Shown here piece after piece: positions 11,855 to 25,478 of a DNA stretch of 64,000 nucleotides. The position numbers were made by a program, and so were the translations under genes. The stretch is from Kryptolebias marmoratus (lineage: Eukaryota > Chordata > Actinopteri > Cyprinodontiformes > Rivulidae): the NCBI RefSeq assembly GCF_001649575.2, contig NC_051445.1:4044710-4108709 (forward strand), in the 5' to 3' direction. Position 1 is the stretch's first letter; every line of letters begins with the position of its first letter. The notes under the pieces are model-generated. The model did not search any database. It saw only the letters and a list, made by a program, of their open reading frames with translations, and was not told the origin of the DNA.

Positions 11855-12240
11855 AGAATACAAACTTTATTTTTTTTGAAAAACAAAAGCTAAATGATGG
11901 CAGGGCAGCAAAAACTCAAGAGTAACAAAATGGAGCTCACAAGGAAGAGGAATCTGACATGAGGCAAGAGACAAAAAGACAGCAAAGACTAAATTTTTAA
12001 GGGCTGAAGATGAGTGGAAAATGAACTACAGCTGAGAGGTGATGGGGAACAGGTGAGGTGGGCGTGGCAGGCTGACTGGAAAACTACTGAAGAGGATGAG
12101 TAGTGACACAGAGAACACAAGGAGTAAAAGTATACAATAATCTGAAGCACAAGAAGCAAAAAACACAAAGGAGAATATGCAAAAAACACAGGGAACAACA
12201 CAAGGATCACAAAAACAGGACTAATAAAGAAATTCAGGCA
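11855..12240. repeat. A-rich dispersed repeat, copy 1
   Basis: A-rich sequence with scattered ACAAAAAC-type words surrounds a core GGAACAGGTGAGGTGGGCGT-GGCAGG. The core and its flanks recur at 16.5-16.9 kb (GGGACAGGTGCAGATGGGTG-TGGCAGG). Fish retroelements often carry such purine-rich tracts near an end, so a retrotransposon end is likely, but class and limits are not certain. Confidence 0.45.
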
Positions 12241-15200
12241 CAGAAGATGACAAAATTATTCTAAAATACATTATATTATTTTTAAAGTTCTTATTATTGG
12301 TTTTTTTTTTCATTAAATTATGTTTACAAATTTGTGCACAAACTTTTTGGTCATAAGACAAAAGACAGATGAAAGGATTTACACTTTAACAGCTTTAACA
12401 CGATTTCAATGTAATAATATCCTTAAACTTAAAAGATATATTTAAATACATTTACACTTTTCAGAAATATGTTGGAGATAAAAACCAAAAACAATGTTAG
12501 AACTTGACAGAATTCCCTGTTAGTTTTTAGCTGTGTCCCAGTTTCAACACACTACATCCTGGCAGCTTGCATGATTTCAAACAGCATATTTAAAACGTAG
12601 CTGCTTGATGCAAACAGAGGTTTTGTTTACCAGTCAGTGCATCTTAAATTAACCTGCATGTTCGCAGAGGGAACACAGTGCGAAACAATGTAAAGGACAG
12701 GAAAAATCCTTGTTTTTCTCTTCAGATGTTGAGTTAAAAAGGTGCATGCATGTTTTCAGCAGAAGTAGAGCTTTTTAAAACCAAGGCGCTCGTTGTCAAA
12801 TGCATTTATCTCTGCATCATTTAAACATTCCAAAAATGATTTAAGCGCATGCATCTTGCACAAAGTAAAACAGTTTCCATGGCTCTATAAATTTGCTTAT
12901 GGCGTCAGGCTGTGATGTACCGTTTAAAGCATCAACATGATGTGCCTCATAGCCCACCATTTGAGAATGGCATTTCTGAGAGCTGCTACTTTACAATGTT
13001 GTTGTCTTTCCACAATATGATATGAGATGCTGCTTAATGTCTGATGTCAACTTGTCACTCTGTCCGGCTCAAGAACACAGTGCTCTTGGACTCCGTGGAA
13101 TCTGGTGACATTTCAATGGATTGTTTATCCCAGAAATGCCTTTTCCCACTGTGGGGAAAATAGGCGAGATAGGTCAAGAGTATCCAGCGGGTGGGAGAAG
13201 TGATAAAGCTCTGCTTTTCACAGCAAGTTGGGCTGCTGTGAAAGACGAAAACAAATACGAGTGCAGTGAAAGAAGGAATATCTCAAGCTCTTTCTGGGCG
13301 CCACGGGGGGTCGTCTCAGGAACATATTAACATATGAATCAGTATTAAATGACTGATTCATCACTGAGTGAAATATGTGAGGCCGACTAACAAGGTAGAG
13401 GGAGACCAAACTCTGACAAACTTTAAAAAACTGGATTGGAGAGAAGAAAACTTACTTAAATACTAGGCTATGGAAAATATGGGCATGGAGGGTGCTGCAA
13501 CACCCCCTCATGGATGCCAGAGGATATACATGTCCACATATAAATGTAAAGAATTAATTTAAAAAGTGAAACAAAATAGATTTCATTGGTGCTGCATATG
13601 TTTGAATTCTACTAATATTTGGATATTATTGGGTTTTGTAAATCGGTATATAAAGAAGCACTTTTATATGTCTGTGTGAGAAATTTTACATCTGTTTAAA
13701 ACCCACAAACAGGTAGGTAGACTAGCATTAGGTCGTGATTGCAATGTTCTACACATTGTCTGTCTAAAATTTACAGCACATTTATAAATGCATTTCAAGG
13801 CATATATTTGGGATTATGACATTCTTCATATGCGTGTTTGGCTCAGGTCATACATATCAGCATCCCTCAAGTGAAATATGTTCCATCAGCTAAGCTTACA
13901 TAAAAAATATCACTTGGGCCAACGTTTTTGTCATTTATGGTTACACTCTAATAACCTTTCATATATTAATGCCCATTCACTCTGTGGTAGTTGAAATGCT
14001 GTGAGAAGAGGCGTCATTTTTGTTTGATTAAACAGTTTTGGTTTGTCTTGATAAAAAAATATAGATACAAATAAGTATATGATCACATAGAAAAGAAAAA
14101 CTAAAACAAAAAGCCAGTCACAGAGGACAGCATTGGAAATGGAAATACTATAATAATGCATTTGTTGCCAAATAATGATTTCTGATCAATTTTCCTCCCA
14201 GCTGCTTGGGGAACTGTTGAGCCAGTGGTCATTAAAGTGATAATCAGCAGGTGTGCAGATTACTTGCTGTTCATTATGTCAGATGATGCTAAGAAGAAGA
14301 TTTGCTTTTAGCTCCTAAACAAAATGAATGAATATACATTGGAATAAGATAAATATTAGGCTACAATCGTAACATTTAAGTGTATGCACTGAACAGTGTG
14401 CTGATTTTGTGGAACCTTTGTTCTCAGTGTGATCAAAAGATCAAGCATACGGGTCAGTTAATGCTTTAAGTTGCGGTTTTGCTACATTACTGTTCTTTTT
14501 AAAATAGTTTAGAGTCAATCATTTTTAAATTGGACCCAAATGCACTACACACATGACAGACGAAGCATTTGCACATTGCCTCAAGTGTTTCTTTCCAAGC
14601 TACAACTCAGGGTGCAAGACACTTTGGTTTGAAGCTAAGTGTTAAATACCTAATGGCAGAATATATACTCCAGAGAGAACATGGTTGTTTTGTTACACTC
14701 TACTGAAAGTACAACCGAAATGCCTTTTTGAGGGTGTCTCTGTTCCCTTATGCCCTAACTGGGACTAAAAGAAGTAACATTTAAAGTATAGCATTACTGA
14801 GTTATAAAGTCAGTATAAGGGTATATTATTAAAATAAACTCAAATTGGTAATAGAGGGTGTAACCGTAATTGCATTCTTACAATATATCTCAAAGAATCA
14901 GCTAACATCTATTAAAATGTTATCTCTAACCATGTTTAAAATTTTCACTTTATTTTGTTATGCACTGTACACATCTTACATTATACTTTGAAATGCTGCT
15001 TACACAAAACATTTGGTTTATTGACAATAAAAATTCCATTCGGTGCAGTTATATATTTGAGCATATCTCAAATGAATCACGTTTTATGTCCTGCTTACGC
15101 TCCAGTCACGCGGTGTTAAATCTAAACACACTGTAAGTGTAAGAAACAGTAAAGAAACTAGAAGTGGCAGGTGAATGCCTCCCATTCGCAGCCTGACATC

Positions 15201-16470
15201 GTCTCTCACTGAGCTGACGGCCAGCAAGGTGACCTTGATGACAAAGGCAAGGCGTTACGTTGGGGGAAAGAGGAATGGGGCTGTTGAGCTGACGCAAGCC
15301 CACCACGGTGGCCTGTCAGGCTATTATCAATGCTGCTGAGCTGCATTTGTGGGTGCAACAGGGAGGGCAGAAGGATAAGAAAGACAGTGACAGAATAACC
15401 ACAGAGAAGAAGAATGTAAGCTAAGAGAAGATCCTAAAGCTGTGGATAGATGGAGGCAAGATCTGATTCAGGGGATGGCAAACATGAAGGGTCGAAGGAT
15501 GCAGTTTGGACCCCGTGCTGCCTGGATGTCAGCTCCACAGTAATGAAGTTAAATGGGGCACAGGCCCAGCAAAATACTTTGGGGAAAAAGAAGGTGATCA
15601 CTTGAGGCCAGCAGAAAAGAGAGCAACAAAGAAAAGTGTCCACAGGTGACTGACAGTGCAGGGGATGCAGTGCTGGCTCAGTCAATCAATAACCCCTTTC
15701 CTCTCGGGTCAAAGCCCCCTCACCAGCCTCATCAGTGGCTTCCATCTCCAACTTGACAAGGGTCTCATTCCATGTGCCATCACACTGAAAGGAAAAGTCA
15801 CCTTCTTCTGTCGTTTAATGGGAGTCTTTAATAATGGGGAAATCTAGGAGCAACAAAAGAGACTCACTTTTTATTCTTTAATGGAGCCAGTCCTCGTTTC
15901 TGTGCAGATGTAGAAGGACTAGAGATCAGGGCTTTCATTATTCACATTGTACACCTCCAGCTTTGGGACAAGGTGACAGGGGCTGATAGGAAGTTCTGGT
16001 AAAATATATATTTTAACCAGCTGACATATTGGAGAAGATTGGTAATTTTGAAAATGATTGTTAAATAATTAATGGAGCAGGTTTGCTGTGGTCAGATCAT
16101 ACAAAATGTGACATTCAGCTAACTTTAAGTCATGCATTTGTAAAATTTGCAGGCAGAATTTCTTTAAAAATTCTATCACAAATTTCCCAATCTTAACTCT
16201 TTTTGAGCAAAGATGTCTATTGAGTTATTTGCACTCCTCAGTGTGCTTTACTTTGAATACATTTCCAGGTGTAACATAAAATTGAATGTGTTGCTTGGTG
16301 GTTTTCATTTCACTCATGATCTAATCTTCACATGAAAACAAAATGTCTTAATAAAATCTGCCCCATAAATACCCCACACAACAAGGATCCAACTAGATTT
16401 GTTCAGTTTTGCTGGAAAATTACTAGACAATGAATCAGAGTATATTTACATGGAAGGATTCGGATGTTAA
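12241..16470. other. Long repeat-poor interval without recognised genes
   Basis: About 4.2 kb in which I see no transposon family. Higher-complexity patches lie at 14180-14300 and 15080-15480. A near-palindromic GAGGGTGCTGCAACACCCCC lies at about 13488-13507. Open frames (e.g. 13121-13330, 15106-15306, 15434-15685) are short and unsupported. Confidence 0.4.
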
Positions 16471-16474
16471 TACA

Positions 16475-16925
16475 TTTTTGTGTCGGGTTTGGTGAGTGAG
16501 GCGAACCCAATGTGCACACTCATACTCAGAGTAACTCAGAGAAATAAATAACTAAATAAATAAACTAATTTCTTTATAAAAAACAAAAGGACCAAAACTA
16601 AAGGCTGACATGACAGCAACTAAAACTAAATAACAAAAACAGAGGGCAAGACAAAGAAAGTGAAAGTGACACTAAGGAGGGGAAGTGAAGAAGATGAACC
16701 AGTTTTAAAGGCTTATGGTGATTGGGAAGTGGACACAGGTGACAGATTCCAAACGAGGGACAGGTGCAGATGGGTGTGGCAGGCAAACAAGTGAACGATG
16801 ACAGGAACACTAAGGGCACAATGAGCAAAAACTATACAAAGACTTAAAACAAATCTAAACAAGAAATAAAACAGAACTATAGAAACACAAAATGATAAAC
16901 TTAAAATAATTCCAAATCCTGATTT
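16475..16925. repeat. A-rich dispersed repeat, copy 2
   Basis: This begins near TTTGGTGAGTGAGGCGAACC, passes through A-rich sequence and holds the core shared with 11.9-12.2 kb (ACAGGTG, then GTGGCAGG). It then returns to A-rich sequence. The GGCGAACCCAATGTGCACAC phrase is one I associate with fish retroelement ends. The minus-strand frames at 16598-16940 are products of this A-rich strand and are not genes. Confidence 0.5.
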
Positions 16926-18506
16926 TTTGAACATCAGCAAAGTTAAAAGCTTGTCAGCTATAGTAAACCATTGATGGGATGCTACATTAAAATAACCTTA
17001 AAATATTTGGATTATTCTGACATTACTTACAGAGAATCAGACGCAGAAGACAAACTCATTTTGAGTTGTCTACACAAAAACAGAAACAAAAAGCTTCAAT
17101 GGAGTTTAGTGCGTTACTGTTAAATGTTTGTCATTTAGTTTAGTTCATGTACCATGGGCAACAAAGGTACTTTCCTGACACTTTCACTGAACAGAATAAA
17201 CTTTAAGCATCATATCAGACAGTTGATAATTAGTAAAGTTCATAAGAAGTTCAATAGGGGAGAATATCTAATTATATTCTAACTTCTATTCGAGAAAATA
17301 GAAACATATATTAAAGCTAGTTTTCAATTCAACCAGTTCCAACCATGAGTCCAAGGTCATTTAACTTTAATTTTTTAAGCAGTTTTTATGCGGGGCATTT
17401 TGTCACAGTAGTGTAGTGGATTTTTTTCACATCACAATGCAACATTATTCAGCAGATGCTCTTTAATAGTAGGTAACATTTTTGTAAAACAAGCTAATCA
17501 GAAAAAATAAAGAAAGATGAGCACAGAGAAGAGTGTACAGTTTATCATTGTCAAACACACTGAGTGCAGTGTGCCTGTCAAAACATTCATTGCTCTCTTT
17601 TAGCCTTCGAATTAAATTTTATTTGAGAACAATGTGTAATAACAAGGCTAAAAGGTTCTTTTTATGCCATCAAGTGGCAGACAGAAAATGTGCATTCTTT
17701 TGCATCAGCATGATACAATACAGGTGTAGTTCACCGTACATGTCATTGTTTCTTCTGAAATCCCAAATATTAATATACAGGCTTCATTTTCACAAGTCTT
17801 TGTTCTTTGTTTGTAGCGTTTATTATCCTTAATTTGCCATTCATCCAGCAGTGATGAGTAGTCTTACTTCACTTGTCTCATTAGTGTTATTGCTGATAAT
17901 ATATTGCATCATTGGCTGTTATTGGAGAGAATGTTGCAATCTGCTCATGATGCCTCATGTCCAATATAGTTAATTAAGTAAATGAATGGTGAAACCCTGA
18001 TAAATAAAGAACATAAATTTGCATACTGTAATTGAATGTCACTCTTGGTTATTTTGCTTCTTCAGCTGATGGATGGAGACCATCTACACCATAGATTTTA
18101 ATAGAAAAGAGGAACACTCCTCAGCACATGTGCACAAGCATAAAAAACAGATGGTCCCACGTGGTTATCTCTCTGCATTAATCTTTACAATACTAAAAGC
18201 AACACACAATGTGAAAACTCTGCATCCACACATCATTATTGGTTTTATGTGTTGCACACAGTCACGCCACAACATGCAGACTTCAAATCAGTCTAAGAAA
18301 CACAACTGATGGTCACAAATTAAACAAACAACAATTTGTGTGCTGACAGTTGGTGACAATGGCACATTAACTTTTTATATGCAGCCCATCTTAGGTATAT
18401 GAAGCTATAGAACTAAAATGTTCACATGGACCAATTCAAATTGTCAAATGTTGGTATTTTCAAGCAGGAAGTAATGTTGATTTATTGTCAGAAATGACAA
18501 AAGAGT
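16926..18506. other. Unannotated AT-rich DNA
   Basis: No repeat or exon was recognised. A patch at about 17890-17965, with GTTATTGGAGAG and TTAATTAAG, has higher complexity. The 99-codon frame at 17533-17832 is unsupported. Confidence 0.4.
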
Positions 18507-18592
18507 GAACATCCATCCATCCATCCATTTTCTTTACCCGCTTCTCCATTCCGGGTTGCGGGGAGCTGGTGCCTATCGGTGATCATCAATAT
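18507..18592 (+). repeat. ATCCATCC-type interspersed repeat, 5' fragment
   Basis: A short (CATC)n run followed by CATTTTCTTTACCCGCTTCT and GGGTTGCGGGGAGCTGGTGC is the start of a very common fish repeat. Its later parts are seen at 25.0 kb and 59.0 kb in this window. Only about 85 bases remain. Confidence 0.7.
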
Positions 18593-18764
18593 GCAAAATA
18601 AAAATTAGGGATATTTCTTGCTTTTAGTTCTTGTCTAATTTCCTGAACACTTTGACATATGCTGTAAAGAAGTACAAAAGTTCATGCATAAATGAAAGAA
18701 GAAAACAGGGCTTTTTACTTAGCGCTGCATTTGTCACATTCTATGCTTAAAAACACCCAAATTC

Positions 18765-19350
18765 AGGACTTAGGAGGCAGATGATGCAGAACTTAAAACC
18801 ATTATTTACAGATAACCAAATAAGACTGCAGTAGCAGGTAATTAAATAACAAATCACATCAGAAAACTGAAACTAATTTTTTTGCAAAATCAGCAAACAA
18901 TTGAATGGAGATCTATCACTGAATAAAGAAAACCAAGAAGCATATAAAGTGAGGAAAATAACAACCAAATGAAGAGCAGGGGAACTAATTAACAACTGAG
19001 ACCTGGTGTGTAAGGAGCTGAACACAAAACCCTCTAGAAAGAAACTGGCACAGATACAAAAATTGAACAGAACAAAAACTTATGGAAAGCAGAATAAGAA
19101 TGTAAACATTAAAATCCCAACATATCCACACCTGTCACTGATTAAAAAAAAGAAAGAGACAAAAATAAAACCACATAAAACAAATATACACACACATTAA
19201 GGGATGCAATGACCAAATGAAGAGCAGGTGAGCTAATTAGCAACTGAGACCTGATGTGAAGGGAGGAGAACACAAAACCACAGAAGAATAACTTTTGCAG
19301 TTAAAAAACAGGAAAATGACAAAGAAAAGCAGTCTAAGAATGTAAAAACA
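18765..19350. repeat. A-rich repeat with an internal direct duplication
   Basis: A 140-base segment at 18963-19105 is repeated at 19212-19350, offset by 249 bases. The first 47 aligned bases differ at four positions (ACCAAATGAAGAGCAGG opens both). Both contain a CTAATTA-CAACTGAGACCTG phrase and end with TAAGAATGTAAA. Texture and words resemble the A-rich repeats at 11.9 and 16.5 kb. Confidence 0.5.
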
Positions 19351-22309
19351 GATCTCGAATAAACTGTGAAAGCATGAACTACTGATTGCCCACCTGGAAA
19401 CATTTTGCTCCTTTCACACCACAAAGTCACGATACAGCAGCAAACATGAACTCCTCCTTAAGTTGCTTTTAGTCGGTCACACATGAACCAATCAAACCAC
19501 GAAGTCCCACAAAGATGTGCTCATACGTTCAAAACTGGCATCGCAGAAGCAGCAAAATAACAGCGGTGTCACTGGTTGGAGTGGAGCTCTGCCTGCACCG
19601 CTTCCACGCTGCACACATACTCAACTACCAGACTCTGTGACTACATCTGTTACTGGCTCAGAGGCAAAACAACAATAAATCAACTTTAACTTCCTTTATG
19701 ATGCTGACATATTTACTTAAATTTCTCTTTGAATTTAAAAAGTATTATATCCAGAAAACAGTTGACAGCTGGTATACCTAAAAATCTCATTATTTATATA
19801 AATGTTTCCCTGCCCATTCTTTTTAAAAATATTTTGTACTATAGCTGCTGAATCTTCATAAATTAGTATCTAATGTTATATTTCTGAATTTTTGCTCAAA
19901 GGTTAAGTGACAACAATATGGTGTCTCTGATGGAAAGATCTCTACTCCTAAGTGCTGTTTTTCAACCTGTTGTGTTTTCAAATGACTATAGTGAATGAAA
20001 ACTGACATTCTGAAATAAAATTACAACAAACCTTGTTGAATTTATAGACATTTAGTCAACTAAAATGAGCTTTAAAAAGTAAAAAGAGCTCTTGATTAGA
20101 AGCCATTTTTGCTGAAATTCAGTTGCCTCTGACTGTGAATACCAAAGCCTTTGGACATGTAAGCTGAAGAAAGGCACATTCATTTTTCTTTTTCCTGCTA
20201 AAGTACCTTTTTCAGAACATCAGTATCACTGTGGAAGATCACATCCTGTAAGGCACCAGCTCCATCACGATTCCTGCTGCCTATCCTGGAGACAGATTTA
20301 GGAGACAAAGGCTGGTGAGATGGCCACAGGAAAAAAAAATAGGTTCTTTGCTTGCACGTAATGAGAATAAGAAAAATTGAGCTTTTCTTTTCATTCTCAA
20401 CACCTTGAGATGCCTGACCGGGAGTGATATAGACAGTGAAAAAAAAAAAGAAGTTCATTTTATGAAGCTGGCTGCAACAAAAGGGGCTTCCAGAAATAGA
20501 AAAGTTTAAAGGCGCTGTCGTCTGCACTGATTGACAAATGTGCTAGGGGAAGCTTTAGGAGCCAATGTTATTGATCACGGAAAACGGCTCACCTGACTCT
20601 TGTTCACAACCTGTCCTGCTCTTTTCCAATTTTTAGAACCAGAAACGCCGTTACTGGGCAATAAATGAAGTAGGTGTTGTAGCAAAAAGTGAGAAACAAG
20701 TAATTTAAGAGCCTGATTTGAAGAAAATAAATAACTTTTCAAACATAGACAACAACAAACAATGGTTTCAGCAGTTTGTTAAAGTGATCATTCAATTTAT
20801 TTTCTCATCTTTTTATTAATGCGCCCAAAATTTTTCTTTGGACCCAGCGGCGTTGTCATTTAATGTCTTCAACTCTCAGAAACCTTTTATTTTATTTCCT
20901 CTGCATTCTGTGACTAATGACTAATGATAAATACAATCCCAGCCATGGATTTTAGATTATACGGTAAAACAAAGCAAAACAAAACAAAAAAAGAGCAAAC
21001 ATGAAAAATAAACCGAAAAATATTAAGACCTGCAAAAGTGCAGCAAATATTACGTCCAGTCTTACAGCTCACATCAGCACACAGCAAACAGAGCTCAGAC
21101 TGATGCTCAACAAACACATTTTGACTATGCTTACATTTCGCTCATCTAGTTTGGCCACAGATAATCCTGAGCTCTCTTTCAGGCGCTATCTTAATGCAAG
21201 TCATGAAGTAAACTGGCCCAGGGTGATAAAACACCACATCATGAATACAAACACAGAGTAACGGAGATAATGCCGGTAATTCATTTGTCAAATCCAGACT
21301 CCATAAACCCTGAGCTTCACTGTTGTTTTATTTTCCTTGTGTTGTATGATTTTAGACAATCCATTCTAAATTTGTCAAAGGTGCTTTTCTTAATGCTTTG
21401 ATGGTGCACTCCTAACACACGGGGAATCTGAATTTCCAACTTCCAGCTGGGAAAAAAAAAGATAAACATCAATAACAAGTCAGATTTCAGAGACAGGATA
21501 CAACAGATAAAGTAAAACTAAAAAGCATGAGTAAAAGAATTTGAAGTTGAATGGAGATAAAGATAAGGAGGCTGGATTTGACCTGCTCAACCACAACCTT
21601 TCCTCCTCACAGACACAAATATTTTTTTAGTAAACACTTTGAGAAGCAGGTGCCGCTCTGCCACTTTCAATTAGATGCCAGTTACCCAAATAGAGCTCTG
21701 CAAAGCAAGTATCAGGACATCATTAGTAACGGGTCAAACCACATTATGCTCAGACATCCCATCGTTACATTCAAATAGGTCGGCTTGTTCACGGTGCATG
21801 GAAAACACAAGTCAGGGGAAAGCAAACAAGTCTCAATTCAAGCCTGTGATTCATTTCAGTTTCCCACCCAAATCATAGCATCTATTTTCTCTTTGTAGAG
21901 ACATCATTTTTATTGCCCGTGTTCAGGTGCAGCAGCATGTATTTGTGTTAACTTTTCTGGTTAAAGTGCAGAACGTGTTTCATGTCCTGCCGAGCCTCGA
22001 GGCCAAAAGTTCTTTATACGCTTCAAGTTTTGCCAAATGTTTACAGATAGACCTGTTTGCAGATGTCGGCTCTCTGAAATCTGGAAAAAGCAAGCTGAGA
22101 AGACAAGTTGTTCAAATATTATTTCTACTGCTTTCAGTAGTTGCCTTTGTGCAGTGGATAACTCACTGTCAGACAGAGCTTATTTAAAAATAAATAAATA
22201 AATTCTTAAACTTGCATAGAGAGCACTGACACCAACCTCTGGACCACAGCATTTATCCCACTGACTCACTGCTGGAGGCAAGAGAGGATGATGTTGTTGC
22301 ATGCCGGTC
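19351..22309. other. Unannotated DNA, no gene recognised
   Basis: Mostly unique. It contains A/C-rich low-complexity sequence near 20960-21000 and an (AAAT)n stretch at 22185-22203. Frames at 20198-20527 (-) and 21927-22187 (+) lack recognisable features. Confidence 0.4.
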
Positions 22310-22932
22310 TGTGTTATCTTTTGTCTGTCGTGTTAGCAAAATATCTCATGGACCAGAGCACAGATTTGAATGAAACTCTCAGGACGTAATCACTGGTTTT
22401 TCAACTGACTAACCTTTAGTCACCTCATTGATATAATGGCCGCCACAATGAAGCAACCTTATAAAACACAATTACAGCTATTACCACTTTTACAGATATT
22501 CAGCTAAACTTTGGTGTGGTAGTAGCTGAGAGTGAACCCAACTCGTGCGCTGAGGGCAAACTGATCACGCAAGATTGGATTTACAAACTTTGAAGGTAAC
22601 GGTTGGAGTCAACTGTTTCATTGAGCAAAACATTTCATAAAACAACTTGAAGTCAAGATGGCCACCTCAGCCAACACAAAAATGGCTATAACTCAGTCAA
22701 TTGTACAGATATTGAGCTAAAATGTGTTGTGGTAGTAGCAGAGAGTCATCCTTGATGCACTGAGCTTCACATCTTGTAATATCACCTAAGAATGTGCACG
22801 TTTTCTTTACAGTTCGACCAAAATGGCTACAACTCTGTCATTCCTCAACACGAGATGATCTTAGTCTAAAACTCTGGCATTAAAAGGCAGAGGGAGATAT
22901 GCAGTCTTTCAAGAAATGCTACGCCTTTAATT
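22310..22932 (-). repeat. Family A repeat, copy 5 (dimeric)
   Basis: In reverse, it runs from GTCGTGTTAGCAAAATATCT to the left end ATGCTACGCCTTTAATT. Two body units are visible: GGTGTGGTAGTAGCTGAGAG near 22517 and GTTGTGGTAGTAGCAGAGAG near 22726. Each is preceded by 'TACAGATATT-AGCTAAA'. Confidence 0.75.
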
Positions 22933-24974
22933 TATTTTAACTCGTTTACATACTTGTCAGCTTTTATCCAAACTGACATCCAAATGACTTTTCATTGACT
23001 TTTGTTAAATTAGAAATAGTTACATCAGATTCTGTGAGCTGGAACAGCTGAAATGACTTAATGTAATCATCTTAAAGCTGCTATCAGTCACAAATTTCAT
23101 TATTAGGCGTACTTTGATATTAGGTGTTTAATGTTTTGCCTTCAGGCATTTTCAATTAACCTTTGACATGTTTCTTTTCTTTTTACAAGCAACTATTAAT
23201 GATAAAATTCTCTCAGTGCAACTTCCTTTAACATATCTATTAGTGCCCGTTTTTGTATGTTTCTGCAGACACGCCCTGAGCTGTACAGTTTTTAGAACTT
23301 CCATTTCTCATTACAGTGGTACCATTTGAATCCGGATGACCCATTAACAGAAAACCCCTGTAAATCTGCTGTAGGGTTGTATAACTCTCTGTATTAAATT
23401 ACCTGCTGGTATAAAGGTGCAGTCACAAAATCCTGCTAGCTTCTAGCAAATGTGATTTATTGGAGGTTTAAGAAACAGCCCAAACCTTTTTCTTCTATAA
23501 CAGAACATCTTTGAATTTTGACGGTGTTTCTAAAAACGATTAATTCATCATGTTTGAGGGTTTATAAGAACCGGTACCAGGCAGGAGGGAGTACTTTTAG
23601 GCTACTGTGCCCCTCCTCTGTGTGCTGCACAAGACAAAATTGAGCAGACCAAGGTGAAAAGCAGCAGGATGTTTGGAAATGGATTAATGCTCCCGCTGCT
23701 TGGGGTTAACAGCTTGTCGCTGGGCTTCCTTATCAGACGGCCAAGATCAATGGCACAAACACATCTGCTCCCAGAACAATCTGCCACAGAGTATTGCAGG
23801 ACACTGCTCTGAGAATGAAATAAAATCATTATCCAGCGGCACCCTGAGCAATTTTATACCTATTTGTCTTCTGAATCTTGTACGGCATAAAGAGCAACAT
23901 ATACTGACCCATTTAGAGAGACTGATCTTCTCTTTGCAAGACCGTTTCAAGACATAAAAACAGGTAACAACATCTACAACACAAGCCTGAACAAAAAAGT
24001 TAGATATTTAGAGCCCAACATAAATTGTATCATTAGATATATTGAACTTTACTGTGCCATAGATGAAACCAAATATTATAAAGCACAAGTAATACAATAA
24101 ACTGGATGACATCTGAGTTGAACCAGTATGGTATGTGGAAATCTATCTGAGTAAAACATCTGTTCTGCACTTTCTCTAATAAATGCACTTTACTAAATTA
24201 CTCAAAAGCTACAAAGAATTCTTTTTCCTGTTCAAATATACAGAAGGAGCATCTGTTTGAGGTACAGTATGTAGAATATTACATCAGACTGCATTTTCTT
24301 GCTGGCTATATGCTGATTTACACTTCAAGTTTTCCCCTTCTTTTTCTTTACATTAGTAAATAACATTTCTGTAGGCTTAAACTGACTTTTTCTGTATACA
24401 TTTTCCTTTCCAAATCTACAAGCTAGATATCTTTTTTAACTTTTGTCCTTTGCAAGATTTTTACACAAAATAAAAATAACAATCTGAGAGATCAACAATT
24501 TATTTACAGTTTTATTGAGTTATTTTAGTGAGGATCCATCAAGTTTTAATAAATTTGTCTTTTTTTCTCCTGCAAAATGTGTACAAGCTGAAACAATCAT
24601 GTGTTCCTAAAGAGTGGAAAGAGTAAAAATAAAACTCTAGAAATTGAAGAAACATATTTGTACCACTCCTGCCTTGATCACCCTGTCAAAGCAACAGATA
24701 AACTATTCGAGGTACCATAGATTCTACAGATAGGAACAGATAAACTTTCTCCTCTCTTTGTGCTGTAGAGTGTAATTTTACATATTCAGATTACTGCACT
24801 TTAATGTAAAAATGTATTTACATCAGTTTATGAACTGATGGATTGGAAAAAATGTGTCATAAACTAAACAAAGACTAAAGTCTACAACGAAAATCTGGTT
24901 GAAGGTTTTGCAGAAGAGGCTGCCGAGACTAAAACTGAGATTTTTGCATCAACATTACAGTAAATAAGCTTCGT
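22933..24974. other. Unannotated AT-rich DNA
   Basis: No repeat family or exon recognised. Overlapping frames at 23602-23957 on both strands are short and unsupported. Confidence 0.4.
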
Positions 24975-25085
24975 CCATTCCAGTGATCCATCTGTTCTGT
25001 TTCTTTTACCCACTTCTCATTTCTGGGTGCCTTTCTGCAGCAGTCACTGATCACCCTGGACAGGTCGCAAACTCAGAGCACTCCA
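24975..25085 (+). repeat. ATCCATCC-type interspersed repeat, decayed 5' half
   Basis: TTCTTTTACCCACTTCTCAT, then CAGCAGTCACTGATCACCCT and GGACAGGTCGC follow the order of the same repeat as at 18.5 kb, more diverged. The CACCCTGGACAGGTCGC phrase is its hallmark. Confidence 0.6.
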
Positions 25086-25478
25086 GTGATTCTGCAAATA
25101 ATTAGGATTTTTTTTTAAAGAAGGTGGAAACATTGGATAAAACACATCCGGACAACCTGGTGAGACGTGATAGTGAGCACTAATCAATGCTGATGCAGCT
25201 ACTGTAGGCTGGAACAACAATAAGCTAAATAAGCAGAGGGAGATCAAAGACAGCTCAACTTTGTCAAAAAAAATTAAATCACAGATGAATTCCTACATCT
25301 TACAGGAACCATCAAATGTATTTGTGTATGCAGTGATTTAGTATGCAGACATATGCCTCTGTGCATGAATTATAAGCCATAAATTATTTTTAGTGAATTT
25401 TCAGTGAATTTTTACTTCATGCTGCAATGCATATTCTTAACAAGCCCGAAACTTACAGCTATACTTTCTGTACAATGC

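Noticed and set aside
11989..12210. Minus-strand frame rich in Leu, Ser and Cys
   Set aside because: It is the complement of an A-rich dispersed repeat and has no domain signature.
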